64,000 bases of DNA from Geothrix sp. (GTDB taxonomy: Bacteria > Acidobacteriota > Holophagae > Holophagales > Holophagaceae): the NCBI RefSeq assembly GCF_020622065.1, contig NZ_JAHRYQ010000002.1, positions 1,175,905-1,239,904 of the forward strand, given 5' to 3'. This document shows positions 24,276 through 34,489 of the stretch, one piece after another. Every line of letters begins with the position of its first letter. Position 1 is the first letter of the stretch. The position numbers were made by a program, and so were the translations under genes. Under the pieces are notes generated by a model. That model did no database searches and had not been told where the DNA came from. It saw only the letters and a program-made list of their open reading frames with translations.

Positions 24276-25019
24276 TCAAGGCCTGCCCAGCTCGAACTGC
24301 ACCGCCCCCAGGAGGGCCACGGGGGCCGTGACGGCCCGGAGGATGCTGCGGCCCAGGCTCACGGGCGCCCAGCCGGCGGCGGCCAGGGCCGCGAATTCGG
24401 CCTCGGTGATGCCGCCCTCGGGACCGCTGGTGAAGGCCAGGGCCTCCCGGCGGAGGGCGGGGTTCGCCTCCCCTGTGGCCAGCTCGTAGGCCACCCATTT
24501 CTGGGGGGCCTCCCAGGCCAGCAGGCCCGCGAAGGGGATCGGGGTCCGCAGCTCCGGACGGCGGCTGCGGTGGCTCTGCTCGCAGGCGGACTGGATCAGG
24601 CGGGTCCAGCGCTCCATGCGGGCGGCGGTCTTGGCGGCGTCGAACTCGCTGCGGGCATAGACCACGGGCTGGATCAGCGTGACGCCCAGCTCCACCAGGG
24701 GCGGCAGCCACTCGTCGAAGAGGCTGAGCTGGGCGGGGATGGGCAGGCAGGCCGCCAGGGCCACGGGGGGTTCGCGATCCTCGCGCAGGGGGGCCACCAG
24801 GCGGGCCACGGCCTGGCCGCGGTCCAGTTCCGCCAGGTCGGCGGTCCAGACCTGGTCGGCCAGCACCAGCTCCAGGGCCGCGCCGGGCTTCAGGCGCAGG
24901 GCCTTGAGGTGGCGCGCGGCCTCGGCCCCCAGGGGCAGGGCCAGGTTCTCGGCGGCGGGCGCCGGGGGCGGAACATCGAGGAAGAGGCGGGGGAGGCTCA
25001 CGGGGCCATGATCGGCCAT
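24276..25019 (-). CDS. rsmE: 16S rRNA (uracil-1498-N3) methyltransferase RsmE
   Basis: 247 residues, a trefoil-knot SPOUT methyltransferase. N-terminal PUA-like domain, then the knot: SEFDAAKTA, SACEQSHRS, FTSGPEGGITEAEF and SLGRSILRAVTAPVALL, all typical. Methylates U1498 of 16S rRNA. The start at 25019 follows GGGGACC; the longer frame reaches over the upstream gap and is not supported. Divergent from terC across 116 bases. Confidence 0.95.
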   Translation of the reverse strand: MADHGPVSLPRLFLDVPPPAPAAENLALPLGAEAARHLKALRLKPGAALELVLADQVWTADLAELDRGQAVARLVAPLREDREPPVALAACLPIPAQLSLFDEWLPPLVELGVTLIQPVVYARSEFDAAKTAARMERWTRLIQSACEQSHRSRRPELRTPIPFAGLLAWEAPQKWVAYELATGEANPALRREALAFTSGPEGGITEAEFAALAAAGWAPVSLGRSILRAVTAPVALLGAVQFELGRP

Positions 25020-25135
25020 GGTCCCCGCGGGGCGCAACGACTGGCCACCACGAGGTGGCGCAGCGGTGGGGAGCTGACGGGCGGGAAGGGGCCCCCCCTT
25101 CCCCGGTTCGTTAAGCTGGAAGGTCTGGAGGATTC

Positions 25136-26080
25136 TTGGTCGACGCACTGTTGCAAGCCGCTCCCTGGTGGGCCTGGGTGGGCTTCCATGCTTTCGTGTT
25201 CATGATGCTGGCCCTGGATCTGGGCGTCTTCAACCGGCGGGTTCACGCGCCCTCCATGCGGGAGGCGGGGATCTGGAGCGCGGTGTGGATCACGCTGGCC
25301 CTCATCTTCAACCTGCTGATCTTCCAGGCGGAGGGCACGCAGAAGGGCCTGGAGTGGTTCACGGGCTATGTGCTGGAGAAGTCGCTCAGCGTGGACAACC
25401 TCTTCGTGTTCGTCCTCGTGTTCCAGAGCTTCCAGGTGGACCTGCGCCACCAGCACCGGGTGCTGTTCTGGGGCGTGTTCGGGGCCCTCATCATGCGCGC
25501 CGCCATGATCCTGGCGGGCACGGCCCTGCTGAACCGCTTCGAGTGGATGATGTATGTCTTCGGCGCCTTCCTGATCTACACGGGCGTGAAGATGCTGCTG
25601 CTGAAGGATTCGGAATCGGATCCCACGCAGAACCCCATGGTGCGGGCCTTCCGGCGCTTCGTGCCCTACGATGAGAAGGGCGGCCACGAGCACTTCTGGA
25701 CGAAGAAGAACGGTCGCCACTTCGCCACGCCCATGCTGCTGGTGCTCATCACCATCGAGGTGACGGATCTGGTGTTCGCCGTGGATTCCATCCCCGCGGT
25801 GCTGGCCGTGAGCCGCGATCCCTTCGTGGTCTACACCTCGAACATCTTCGCCATCATGGGCCTGCGGAGCCTCTACTTCCTGCTGGCCAAGATGATGGAC
25901 CGCTTCCACCGCTTGAAGACGGGCCTGGCGGTGGTGCTCTCCTTTGTGGGCGTGAAGATGTGCATCGCGGAGTGGGTTCACATCCCCGTGCAGTACAGCC
26001 TGCTGGTGATCGCCTCGGTGCTGGCGGGAAGCGTCGTGGCCAGCCTGGCCTGGCCTGCCGAACAGGGTGGGACTGAATGA
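25136..26080 (+). CDS. TerC family membrane protein
   Basis: 314 residues, at least seven membrane helices. It carries the family hallmarks: an Asp in the first helix (LALDLGVF), EKSLSVDNLFVF, ITIEVTDLVFAVDSIPAVLA and SNIFAIMGLRSLYF. TerC proteins are linked to tellurite resistance and to metal (for example Mn) export at the membrane. TTG start with GGAGG five bases upstream. It overlaps ribF at an ATGA. I looked for a yybP-ykoY riboswitch upstream and could not support one. Confidence 0.9.
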   Translation: MVDALLQAAPWWAWVGFHAFVFMMLALDLGVFNRRVHAPSMREAGIWSAVWITLALIFNLLIFQAEGTQKGLEWFTGYVLEKSLSVDNLFVFVLVFQSFQVDLRHQHRVLFWGVFGALIMRAAMILAGTALLNRFEWMMYVFGAFLIYTGVKMLLLKDSESDPTQNPMVRAFRRFVPYDEKGGHEHFWTKKNGRHFATPMLLVLITIEVTDLVFAVDSIPAVLAVSRDPFVVYTSNIFAIMGLRSLYFLLAKMMDRFHRLKTGLAVVLSFVGVKMCIAEWVHIPVQYSLLVIASVLAGSVVASLAWPAEQGGTE

Positions 26081-27015
26081 TGGAAGTGTGGCGCCGCACG
26101 CTGGAGGCAGCCCCCGCTTCCGGGCCCTTCGTGGTCACCCTGGGCAATTTCGATGGCGTGCACGCGGGGCACCGGGAGCTGCTGCGCCTCGCGGCGGCCC
26201 GGGCGAAGGCCCTGGGCCTGAAGGCGGCGGTGGTGACCTTCGACCCCCACCCCACGGTGATCGTCGCGCCCCAGCGCAAGCCGAAGCTGCTGATGACGCT
26301 CGAGCAGCGGCTGGCGGCCTTTGAAGCCGAAGGCATGGACCTGGCCTGGGTGATCCCTTTCAGCCGGGCCTTTTCCGAACTGAGCCCCGGGGCCTTCCTG
26401 GACGCCCTGGGGCGGGCCCTCGTGCCGATGGAGCTCTATGTGGGCCGGGCCTTCGCGTTCGGCCGCGACCGCAGCGGCACCGTGGCGACGCTGGAGGCCT
26501 GGGGCGCCACCCACAACTGCCAGGTGCACACGCTGGCGCTGCTCGCCCCGGACGGGGGGCGGCTGTCCAGCACCCGCATCCGCGAAGCCCTGGACCGCGG
26601 GGAAGTCGAGGCCGCGGCCGACCTCTTGGGCCATCCCTACACCCTCACGGGCGTGGTGGTGGAGGGCGACCGCCGGGGCCGCCACCTGGGCTTTCCCACG
26701 GCGAACCTGGCCTGGGAGCAGGAGCAGCTGCCGGCCTTCGGGGTCTATGTGACCGAGGTGCACCTGCCGCATCACGGCGGCTCCCGCCTGGGCCTCACCA
26801 ATGTGGGCGAGAAGCCCACCTTCGAGGGCCGGCGGCTCACGGTGGAGACCCACCTGCCCGGCTTCGAGGGCGACCTCTACGGTACCCGCCTGGAGGTGCG
26901 CTTCCTCCACCGCATCCGCGGCGAGGTGCGCTTCGCCTCCGTGGACGAGCTGCGGGACCAGATCGCCCAGGATGTGGCCGCGGGACGGGCCTGGTGGAAG
27001 GCCCACCGGGGCTGA
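26077..27015 (+). CDS. ribF: bifunctional riboflavin kinase / FAD synthetase
   Basis: 312 residues, full length for RibF. N-terminal adenylyltransferase domain: TLGNFDGVHAGH, and LSSTRIREAL near residue 170. C-terminal riboflavin kinase domain: HLGFPTANL, NVGEKPTFEG and ETHLPGFEGDLYG. It converts riboflavin to FMN and FAD. The ATG overlaps the terC TGA by four bases, indicating translational coupling. The combination with terC is unlikely to be functional rather than positional. Confidence 0.96.
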   Translation: MMEVWRRTLEAAPASGPFVVTLGNFDGVHAGHRELLRLAAARAKALGLKAAVVTFDPHPTVIVAPQRKPKLLMTLEQRLAAFEAEGMDLAWVIPFSRAFSELSPGAFLDALGRALVPMELYVGRAFAFGRDRSGTVATLEAWGATHNCQVHTLALLAPDGGRLSSTRIREALDRGEVEAAADLLGHPYTLTGVVVEGDRRGRHLGFPTANLAWEQEQLPAFGVYVTEVHLPHHGGSRLGLTNVGEKPTFEGRRLTVETHLPGFEGDLYGTRLEVRFLHRIRGEVRFASVDELRDQIAQDVAAGRAWWKAHRG

Positions 27016-27057
27016 CCCAAAAGGGCCAAAGAACCTGGCGCCACGGGACGCCGGAGA

Positions 27058-27258
27058 TCAGCTGGCGGCGTCCACCCGCCAGCGGGTGAGGGGGCGCTCC
27101 GTCAGATCCCAGATCTGGAAGCCCAGGGGGAGGCGGCTCACGCCGAGGCGGCGCCGGATCTGGGCCTTGGCCGCATCCAGGCTGTCGGCCTCGATGGGGC
27201 CGTACTCCATGAAGTAGCCGCTGAACTTGTAGCCGAAACTGCGAAAGGGGGTCCGCAT
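27058..27258 (-). CDS. small conserved-looking protein, unknown
   Basis: 66 residues, basic N terminus (RTPFRSFGYKFSGYF), then EADSLDAAKAQIRRRLGV and a C-terminal hydrophobic/aromatic part. No domain assigned. It is well supported as a gene: GGAGCCCCC directly before the ATG at 27258, and a good promoter upstream. It is convergent with ribF. A nucleic-acid-binding role is possible from charge but is only a guess. Confidence 0.7.
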   Translation of the reverse strand: MRTPFRSFGYKFSGYFMEYGPIEADSLDAAKAQIRRRLGVSRLPLGFQIWDLTERPLTRWRVDAAS

Positions 27259-27284
27259 GGGGGCTCCGTTTGTCCCGTTCACCC

Positions 27285-27313
27285 AGTATTCGTCTTTTTT
27301 TCGTCTTCGTCAA
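27285..27313 (-). promoter_or_regulatory. sigma-70-type promoter for the 66-residue protein
   Basis: On the minus strand TTGACG, a 17-base spacer and AATACT, followed by GGAGCCCCC and the ATG at 27258, about 27 bases downstream of the -10 box. A strong match to the -35/-10 consensus with ideal spacing, in an AT-rich patch. Confidence 0.75.
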
Positions 27314-27350
27314 GGCCGGGATCGAAAAAAATCTGAATGGGGAGCCTCGC

Positions 27351-27378
27351 ACCACCCTCCCAGTGTCGGGAGGGTGGT
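27351..27378. terminator. hairpin with an 11-bp perfect stem, probable transcript end
   Basis: ACCACCCTCCC pairs with GGGAGGGTGGT around a six-base loop. It lies just past the stop of the 91-residue secreted protein on the minus strand. No immediate T-run follows; a run of T lies about 35 bases further, so intrinsic termination is only probable. Confidence 0.45.
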
Positions 27379-27405
27379 TGGACAAAGGCTGTCAAATGGC
27401 CGGAA

Positions 27406-27681
27406 TCATCGGATCCAGAGCTCCACGCGCCCCTGGAAGGGCGGCGCCAGCGGTCGAGGCAGGGGCCGGAAGATCACGCGACCTTCGTCGCAGTCGTCGT
27501 GGCGGTAGCGGCCGCGGTGTTCCCAGCGGTCATCGTCCCAGCGCCGGCTCCCCTCCCAGCTCCGGTAGGGACGGCAGGAGTCCTCGACCACCACCACGCG
27601 GCGGGGGCCGCGCCAGGGGCCGTGGGCGGACAGGGGGAAGGCCGCGAGGGTCACGAGGGCAAGCAGGACCAGGCGTCGCAT
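27406..27681 (-). CDS. small secreted protein, Arg/Trp-rich
   Basis: 91 residues. Signal peptide of about 20 residues (LLALVTLAAFPLSAHG) followed by a charged body with repeated RR, WR and DD pairs and two Cys. No family was recognised. AAGGAGG is positioned ideally before the ATG. The downstream hairpin may end its transcript. A periplasmic or surface role is likely from the signal only. Confidence 0.75.
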   Translation of the reverse strand: MRRLVLLALVTLAAFPLSAHGPWRGPRRVVVVEDSCRPYRSWEGSRRWDDDRWEHRGRYRHDDCDEGRVIFRPLPRPLAPPFQGRVELWIR

Positions 27682-27847
27682 GGGACCTCCTTCGGGGGTG
27701 GGGCGGCATCCGCCCCGCACTTGGGAAGGTCACAACCCGTGCCAAGCCGAAAAGGCGTTTGATGGCAGCTCTTTGGCGATTTCCACAGGGAGCGGTGCCG
27801 CGCGTCGTGCAACACGGGGCGGTCCTGGTGTGGCAAAGGGCGACGCG

Positions 27848-28462
27848 TCAGCGGGTGCGGCGGTCCCCCACCACTGTCGCGGGAACGCCGGCCACGATGG
27901 CCCACTCGGGCACATCCTTCGTCACCACGGCGCCCATGGCCACCACGGCGTGGTCGCCCAGGGTGACGCCGTCTGTGATGCCGGCATTGGCGCCGATCCA
28001 CACATCGCGGCCGATGCGGATGCCCCGCGAGCGCACGGGCTGGTCCTTGATGTCGCGGTCCGGCTTCAGGCCGTGGTCGAAGGCGTAGATCGCCGCGCCG
28101 CTGGCGATGCGGGTGCCGTCGCCGATGGCGATGCCCTTGCGCCCGCCATCGAGCCGGGCCGCCGCGTTCACGCTGACATCGTCGCCCAGGGTGATGGGCC
28201 CGTGGAGGAAGGCCTGGGCGGCGATGGCGCAGCGGTCGCCGATCACCACGGCCCGGCCGGGTTCGCCGAAGATGGCGGCGTCCGGCGCGATGAAGCAGCC
28301 CTGGCCGAGCTGAACGGTCTCCTGGGCCAGCAACTGAGCTTGCACTTCGCCCTGCCAAGCCTCAGCCCAGGCCCGGTGGCGGGGTTTCAAAGCGAAGTAG
28401 AGCCAGGGCATCCAGGCCAGGCGGCGCTTGTGCTGGTCCCGGAGGGCCTCGAGGTCACGCAT
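27848..28462 (-). CDS. left-handed beta-helix acyltransferase (hexapeptide family)
   Basis: 204 residues. An N-terminal helical part (about 50 residues) is followed by about seven hexapeptide turns ([LIV]-G-x4 periodicity: LGQGCFIAP, VIGDRCAIA, IAIGDGTRI, IRIGRDVWIGANAGI, VTLGDHAVVAMGAVV). Acyl-CoA- or acyl-ACP-dependent transferases of sugars or antibiotics belong here; the substrate is not known. The family catalytic His is probably in YAFDHGL. It is divergent from marC with a 21-bp inverted repeat that covers both start codons. Confidence 0.9.
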   Translation of the reverse strand: MRDLEALRDQHKRRLAWMPWLYFALKPRHRAWAEAWQGEVQAQLLAQETVQLGQGCFIAPDAAIFGEPGRAVVIGDRCAIAAQAFLHGPITLGDDVSVNAAARLDGGRKGIAIGDGTRIASGAAIYAFDHGLKPDRDIKDQPVRSRGIRIGRDVWIGANAGITDGVTLGDHAVVAMGAVVTKDVPEWAIVAGVPATVVGDRRTR

Positions 28463-28558
28463 GGGGCCATGGTAGCGGGGGGACCGAGGTCTGAAGTCCG
28501 GAGTCCTGACTCCAGTCTTCCGTTTTCAGCTTCTCCTCCCGCTACCATGGCCCCATGC
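28459..28558. repeat. 21-bp perfect inverted repeat embracing both divergent start codons
   Basis: 28459-28479 and 28538-28558 are exact reverse complements over 21 bases, including CATGGGGCCATGG and the start codons of the acyltransferase (28462) and marC (28555). 58 bases lie between the arms. It could be a dimeric operator, a hairpin that can hide both initiation sites, or the trace of duplication. Confidence 0.7.
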
Positions 28559-29241
28559 CCCACCTCGGCCCCCTGCCCACCTGGTCCTTCGCCCTCGGCG
28601 TGGCGACTTCGCTGTTCTCGGTGCTCAACCCCATCAGCGCGGCGGCCATCTTCGCCAGCGCCACCACGGGCATGGAAAGTCCGGCCCTGCGCCGCAGCGC
28701 CAAGAAGGCCGCCCTCACGGCGGGGGCGGCCATGCTGGCCTTCGCGCTGGTGGGGCAGTTCATCTTCAGCATCTTCGGCTTCACGGCCCTGGCCATGCGC
28801 TTCGTGGGCGGCGTGCTGGTGCTCTACCGGGCCATCTCCATGCTCTACGGCGAGGACCCCCGCGAGCGCAGCACCGAAGATGAGAAGGCCGAGGCCAGCC
28901 GCAAGCTGCCCGAGGACTTCGCCATCATCCCCTTCGGCATTCCACTGGTGGCGGGGCCCGGCACCCTGTCCACGGTGATGGGCATGATCGCGGGCGTGAC
29001 CTGGCTGGAGTACGGCGTGGTGCTCGTGGCCATCCTGCTGAACACCTGGATCGTCTATCTCTTCCTGCGCAAGGCCCCGGCGGTGTTCTCCCGCCTGGGC
29101 GCCATCGGCACCAAGGTGGTGAACAAGCTCATGGGCCTGATCCTCGCCGCCGTGGCCATGCAGTTCCTCATCAACGGCGTGAAGGCGCTCTACCTCGAGA
29201 TGCGCGAAGCGCCTCCGGCGGCCGTGGTGACCCTCAAGTAA
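28555..29241 (+). CDS. MarC family integral membrane protein
   Basis: 228 residues, six membrane helices. Family features: LFSVLNPISAAAIF near the start, IPFGIPLVAGPGTLST in the middle, and the NKLMGLILAAVAMQFLINGVK C-terminal helix. MarC proteins sit in the inner membrane and have no firmly established function (antibiotic resistance was not confirmed). The start has no strong ribosome-binding site; the inverted repeat covers this region. Confidence 0.92.
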   Translation: MPHLGPLPTWSFALGVATSLFSVLNPISAAAIFASATTGMESPALRRSAKKAALTAGAAMLAFALVGQFIFSIFGFTALAMRFVGGVLVLYRAISMLYGEDPRERSTEDEKAEASRKLPEDFAIIPFGIPLVAGPGTLSTVMGMIAGVTWLEYGVVLVAILLNTWIVYLFLRKAPAVFSRLGAIGTKVVNKLMGLILAAVAMQFLINGVKALYLEMREAPPAAVVTLK

Positions 29242-29304
29242 CTGGTCGGGGACCACGCGGAAGGGAAACCCTGTGCTTTGGTTTCCGCGCCTTCCGCGAG
29301 CAGC

Positions 29305-29859
<555 letters not shown>

Positions 29860-30029
29860 GGGGGCTCCGGGTGGGATTGGCAGTGCTGATTGGGTGCCGG
29901 CCGGGGGCGTTCCGTTCCGGGCCCGGCTGGGCGGAGGCTCCGGGCCCCCCGGCGGCCCCCGGGACCCGCCCGCCGGAAGCGCCCACTCGGGGCCTACGAA
30001 GAAGACCGGGCCTCGGGCATGCTTGCACC

Positions 30030-31121
30030 ATGCGCCTCGGCCCCCTCCAACAGCACTTCCGGGAGCGTCTGCGCCAGCGGACGCCCTGGGCCGTGGTGCT
30101 GGCCTTCGCCCTGCTGTTCACAGCCTTCCAGTTCGTGCTGGTGCCGGCCTCGGTCCAGCTCAAGCACCCGGGGGCCGTGGCCAACGCGCTGCTGATGCCC
30201 TTCCTGGTGTCGTTCTCCTATGGCTTCCTCAGCCCCCTGCCCTGGCGCTGGACCGGGGATGACCGCTCCCGGGCGCCCCTCGGGCGCGGGCTGGCCCAGG
30301 CCCTGCTCTTCAATGCGCTGGTGGTGCTGGTGCTGGTCACCCTCAGCTGGTTCATGGTGCGCCACGCCAACCTGAAGGCCGAGGCCCTGGGGCTGGCGCA
30401 GGGGGCCAAGGGCAGCTTCCGGGGGATCCTCATGGTCAACCTCTTCGTGGGGGCGCCCATGATGACCATCATCGGGGGCATCATCTCGTTCTCGGTGATC
30501 ACGGGCGAGGAAAAGGCGGCCATGGCGGCGAAGCTGGACGAGGCCCAATGGGTGCTGCTGCGGGGCCAGCTGAGCCCCCATGTCCTGTTCAACTCCCTGA
30601 ACGGGCTTGCGGAGCTGGTGCGGCAGGATCCCCTGGCGGCCGAGCAGGCCATTCTGGATCTGTCCGAGCTGTACCGGGCCCTCCTCCGCCATGGGGACCG
30701 GGCCACGGCACCCCTGGGTGAGGAGCGCAGCCTGGTGCAGCGCTTCCTGGCGGTGGAGGGGCTTCGGCTTGGCGCCCGCCTGCGGGTCCGCTGGGACTGG
30801 GATCCGGCCTGCGACGCGGTGCCCGCGCCGCCCTTCCTGCTGCAGCCCCTGGTGGAAAACGCCCTGAAGCACGGCATCGCGCCCCACCCGGAGGGCGGAG
30901 AGCTGGTGATCTCCCTCCACCGTGAAGGGGCCGGCCTCCGCCTGCGGGTGGAGAACTCGGGCCGCGGCCTGGGCCTGGTGCCCGGCACGGGGGTGGGCCT
31001 GCGCAACCTGGAAGCCCGGCTGCGGCTGGCCTACGGTCCGGCGGCGACCCTCCACCTGCGCTCCGAAGGCGACCGCACCGTGGCCACCGTGGACCTGCCG
31101 CATCTGGAGGTGCGCCGATGA
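30030..31121 (+). CDS. LytS-type sensor histidine kinase
   Basis: 363 residues. Four or five hydrophobic helices in the first 160 residues, no periplasmic domain of note, then the His_kinase module: LRGQLSPHVLFNSLNGL (phosphoacceptor His) and an ATPase with PLVENALKHGI, and GVGLRNLEARL near the end. Couples membrane or quorum input to the LytTR regulator encoded next, whose ATG overlaps its stop by four bases. The start is the ATG at 30030; ribosome-binding site is weak. Confidence 0.9.
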   Translation: MRLGPLQQHFRERLRQRTPWAVVLAFALLFTAFQFVLVPASVQLKHPGAVANALLMPFLVSFSYGFLSPLPWRWTGDDRSRAPLGRGLAQALLFNALVVLVLVTLSWFMVRHANLKAEALGLAQGAKGSFRGILMVNLFVGAPMMTIIGGIISFSVITGEEKAAMAAKLDEAQWVLLRGQLSPHVLFNSLNGLAELVRQDPLAAEQAILDLSELYRALLRHGDRATAPLGEERSLVQRFLAVEGLRLGARLRVRWDWDPACDAVPAPPFLLQPLVENALKHGIAPHPEGGELVISLHREGAGLRLRVENSGRGLGLVPGTGVGLRNLEARLRLAYGPAATLHLRSEGDRTVATVDLPHLEVRR

Positions 31122-31855
31122 AACCCCTGCGTGTGGCCCTGGCCGACGACGAACCCCTGGCGCGGACCCGGCTGGCGCGGCTGCTGCGGGAGGCCGGCTG
31201 CGAGGTGAAGGCGGAGTTGGCGGATGGTGCCGCGGTGTTGGCCTGGCTGCGGGAGCCCAAGGATGTGGACGCGTTGTTCCTGGACATTCAGATGCCGGGG
31301 GCCACGGGGCTGGAGGTGGCCGCCGAGCTGGCGGACGGCCGCCAGGGTCCGCCCGTGGTGTTCGTCACCGCCCACTCGGAACATGCGGTGCGGGCCTTCG
31401 AGGCGGCGGCTGCGGACTACCTCCTGAAGCCCATCTCCGCCGACCGCCTGGCCCGGACGCTGGCGCGCCTGCGGGAGGGCGCCCCCCGGCGCGCCGAGGC
31501 TCCCCCGGCGCCCTCCCTCCGCTTCCCCGTGAAGGCCGGGGAGGGCCATGTGTTCCTCGACCTCCGGCGCACCACCCACTTCGAGGTGGAGGAGGAGGTC
31601 GTCTGGGCCTGGGCACCGGCCCAGGGCACCCCGCAGCGCCATCGGACCGCCTGGACCACCCTGGCGGAGGTCGAGGCGGCCTTTCCGGGTGTGGAGCTTG
31701 TGCGCATCCAGCGGCATCTGCTCCTGCGGCCGGAGGCGGTGCTGGGCCTCCGGCCGCTGGAGGGTGGCCGCGCCGCGGTGCGCGTGGGCGAGGGCCTGGA
31801 CCTCGAGGTGAGCCGCAGCGTGACCCCGAGGCTGAAGGAGCGCCTGGGGTTGTGA
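31118..31855 (+). CDS. LytTR-family response regulator
   Basis: 245 residues. Receiver domain at 1-115 (ADDEP near residue 10, phosphoacceptor Asp in LFLDIQMPG, Lys in LLKPIS), then an Ala/Pro/Arg linker and a LytTR DNA-binding domain (EEEVVWAW, LVRIQRHLLLRPEAVL). It is translationally coupled to the LytS-type kinase, an obvious pair. Targets are not visible. 81 bases separate it from the PAS kinase. Confidence 0.93.
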   Translation: MKPLRVALADDEPLARTRLARLLREAGCEVKAELADGAAVLAWLREPKDVDALFLDIQMPGATGLEVAAELADGRQGPPVVFVTAHSEHAVRAFEAAAADYLLKPISADRLARTLARLREGAPRRAEAPPAPSLRFPVKAGEGHVFLDLRRTTHFEVEEEVVWAWAPAQGTPQRHRTAWTTLAEVEAAFPGVELVRIQRHLLLRPEAVLGLRPLEGGRAAVRVGEGLDLEVSRSVTPRLKERLGL

Positions 31856-31936
31856 TGGGGCTGTGATGGGACTGTGACCTGCGTCGCGCCGCGGACCGCC
31901 GGAGTGCGCTAGCCTCTTGGCAGCTGGACGACCCCC

Positions 31937-33295
<1,359 letters not shown>

Positions 33296-33339
33296 CGCGG
33301 GTATATGCGGGTCGGCCAGGGGCTGGCTAGGGGCTGGGC

Positions 33340-34476
33340 CTACTTCCTCAGCTTCAGGAGGTCGAGGAAGATCACCAGGGCCATGAGGGAGGCCAGCAGG
33401 AGGAAGCCTCCCGTGAGGATCTTCTCCTTCAGCTCGATGGTCAGGTCTTTGCGGCGGAGCTTTTCGTAGGCCAGCAGGGCCATGTGGCCGCCATCCAGGG
33501 CCGGAATGGGCAGGGCGTTGAGGATGGCCAGCTGCAGGCTGATGGCGCCGCACATGAAGAGGAAGGTCTCCCAGCCGTGCTGGGCGGCGCGGCTGCCCTG
33601 GCGGATGATGCCGATGGGCCCGGCCACTTCGGCACTCTTGGCCTGGAAGCTGACGAGCCGCTTGAGGAAGCCGAAGACCTGGCCCGTGAGGCGCCAGGAG
33701 GTGCCCACGGCGTAACGGCCACCTTCCAGCAGGTCGCCGGGCCGGAAGGGGCGGAACTCCAGGGGCGTGGGCACGGGCAGGGGCATGAAGCCCAGGCGGC
33801 CCTTGCCGCCCTCGGCGCGGGGCGTGAGGGGGAGGTCCAGGGGCTTGCCCTCGCGGGTGAGGCGGAAGGGGACGGGCTGATCCGCGTGCGCCTGGATGTA
33901 GGCCACGGCGGTCTCCCACTCCGTGCCCGGGAAGCTCAGATCCCCGATGCCGCGGAGCTCGTCGCCGGCCTTGAGGCCGCCCTGCTCGGCCGCGCTGCCG
34001 GGGACCACCTCGACCACGGTCCAGGTTTCCAGCACCTTGGTGACGCGCGCCTGGTGGATGCCCACGGCGGTGAAGAGCACCAGCGTGGTGGCCAGGTTCG
34101 CCAGAATGCCGCCGCTGTAGAAGAGCATGCGCTTGCGGAAGGGCTGCTGCAGGAAGCCGTAGGGATCCTCGGCGCCGGGTTCCTCGGGATTGAAGCCCGC
34201 CAGCTTCACATAGCCGCCCAGGGGCAGGAGGGAGAGGCGCACATCCGTCTCGCGCCACTTGAAGCCGAAGAGGCGGGTGCCGAAGCCCAGGGAGAAGACC
34301 TCCACGGGCATGCCCATGCTCTTGGCCGCCAGGAAATGCCCTCCCTCGTGGAGGAAGATCAGGCCGCCCAGCATCAGGATGGGGCCCCAGAAGCCGACGC
34401 CGGGCAGCTTGAAGGCGAGGACGGACACGGCGGCGAGGGCGAAGACAGACGACAGAGAGAGGCGAAGACGGTTCAT
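33340..34476 (-). CDS. rseP: site-2 metalloprotease RseP (M50)
   Basis: 378 residues, with at least four membrane helices. The zinc motif HEGGH is at residues 43-47 and NALPIPALDGG near the C terminus completes the active site. One PDZ domain (VVPGSAAEQGGLKAGDEL) rather than the two of E. coli, which accounts for the shorter length. It cleaves anti-sigma or signal-peptide remnants in the membrane. Downstream of dxr by 13 bases in the uppS-cdsA-dxr-rseP order known from many bacteria. Confidence 0.93.
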   Translation of the reverse strand: MNRLRLSLSSVFALAAVSVLAFKLPGVGFWGPILMLGGLIFLHEGGHFLAAKSMGMPVEVFSLGFGTRLFGFKWRETDVRLSLLPLGGYVKLAGFNPEEPGAEDPYGFLQQPFRKRMLFYSGGILANLATTLVLFTAVGIHQARVTKVLETWTVVEVVPGSAAEQGGLKAGDELRGIGDLSFPGTEWETAVAYIQAHADQPVPFRLTREGKPLDLPLTPRAEGGKGRLGFMPLPVPTPLEFRPFRPGDLLEGGRYAVGTSWRLTGQVFGFLKRLVSFQAKSAEVAGPIGIIRQGSRAAQHGWETFLFMCGAISLQLAILNALPIPALDGGHMALLAYEKLRRKDLTIELKEKILTGGFLLLASLMALVIFLDLLKLRK

Positions 34477-34489
34477 GGACACCCGAAGA

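Noticed and set aside
25020-25135. Possible yybP-ykoY (Mn) riboswitch ahead of terC
   Set aside because: Some GGGGAG-like and stem elements are present in the 116 bases, but the conserved pairings could not be matched.
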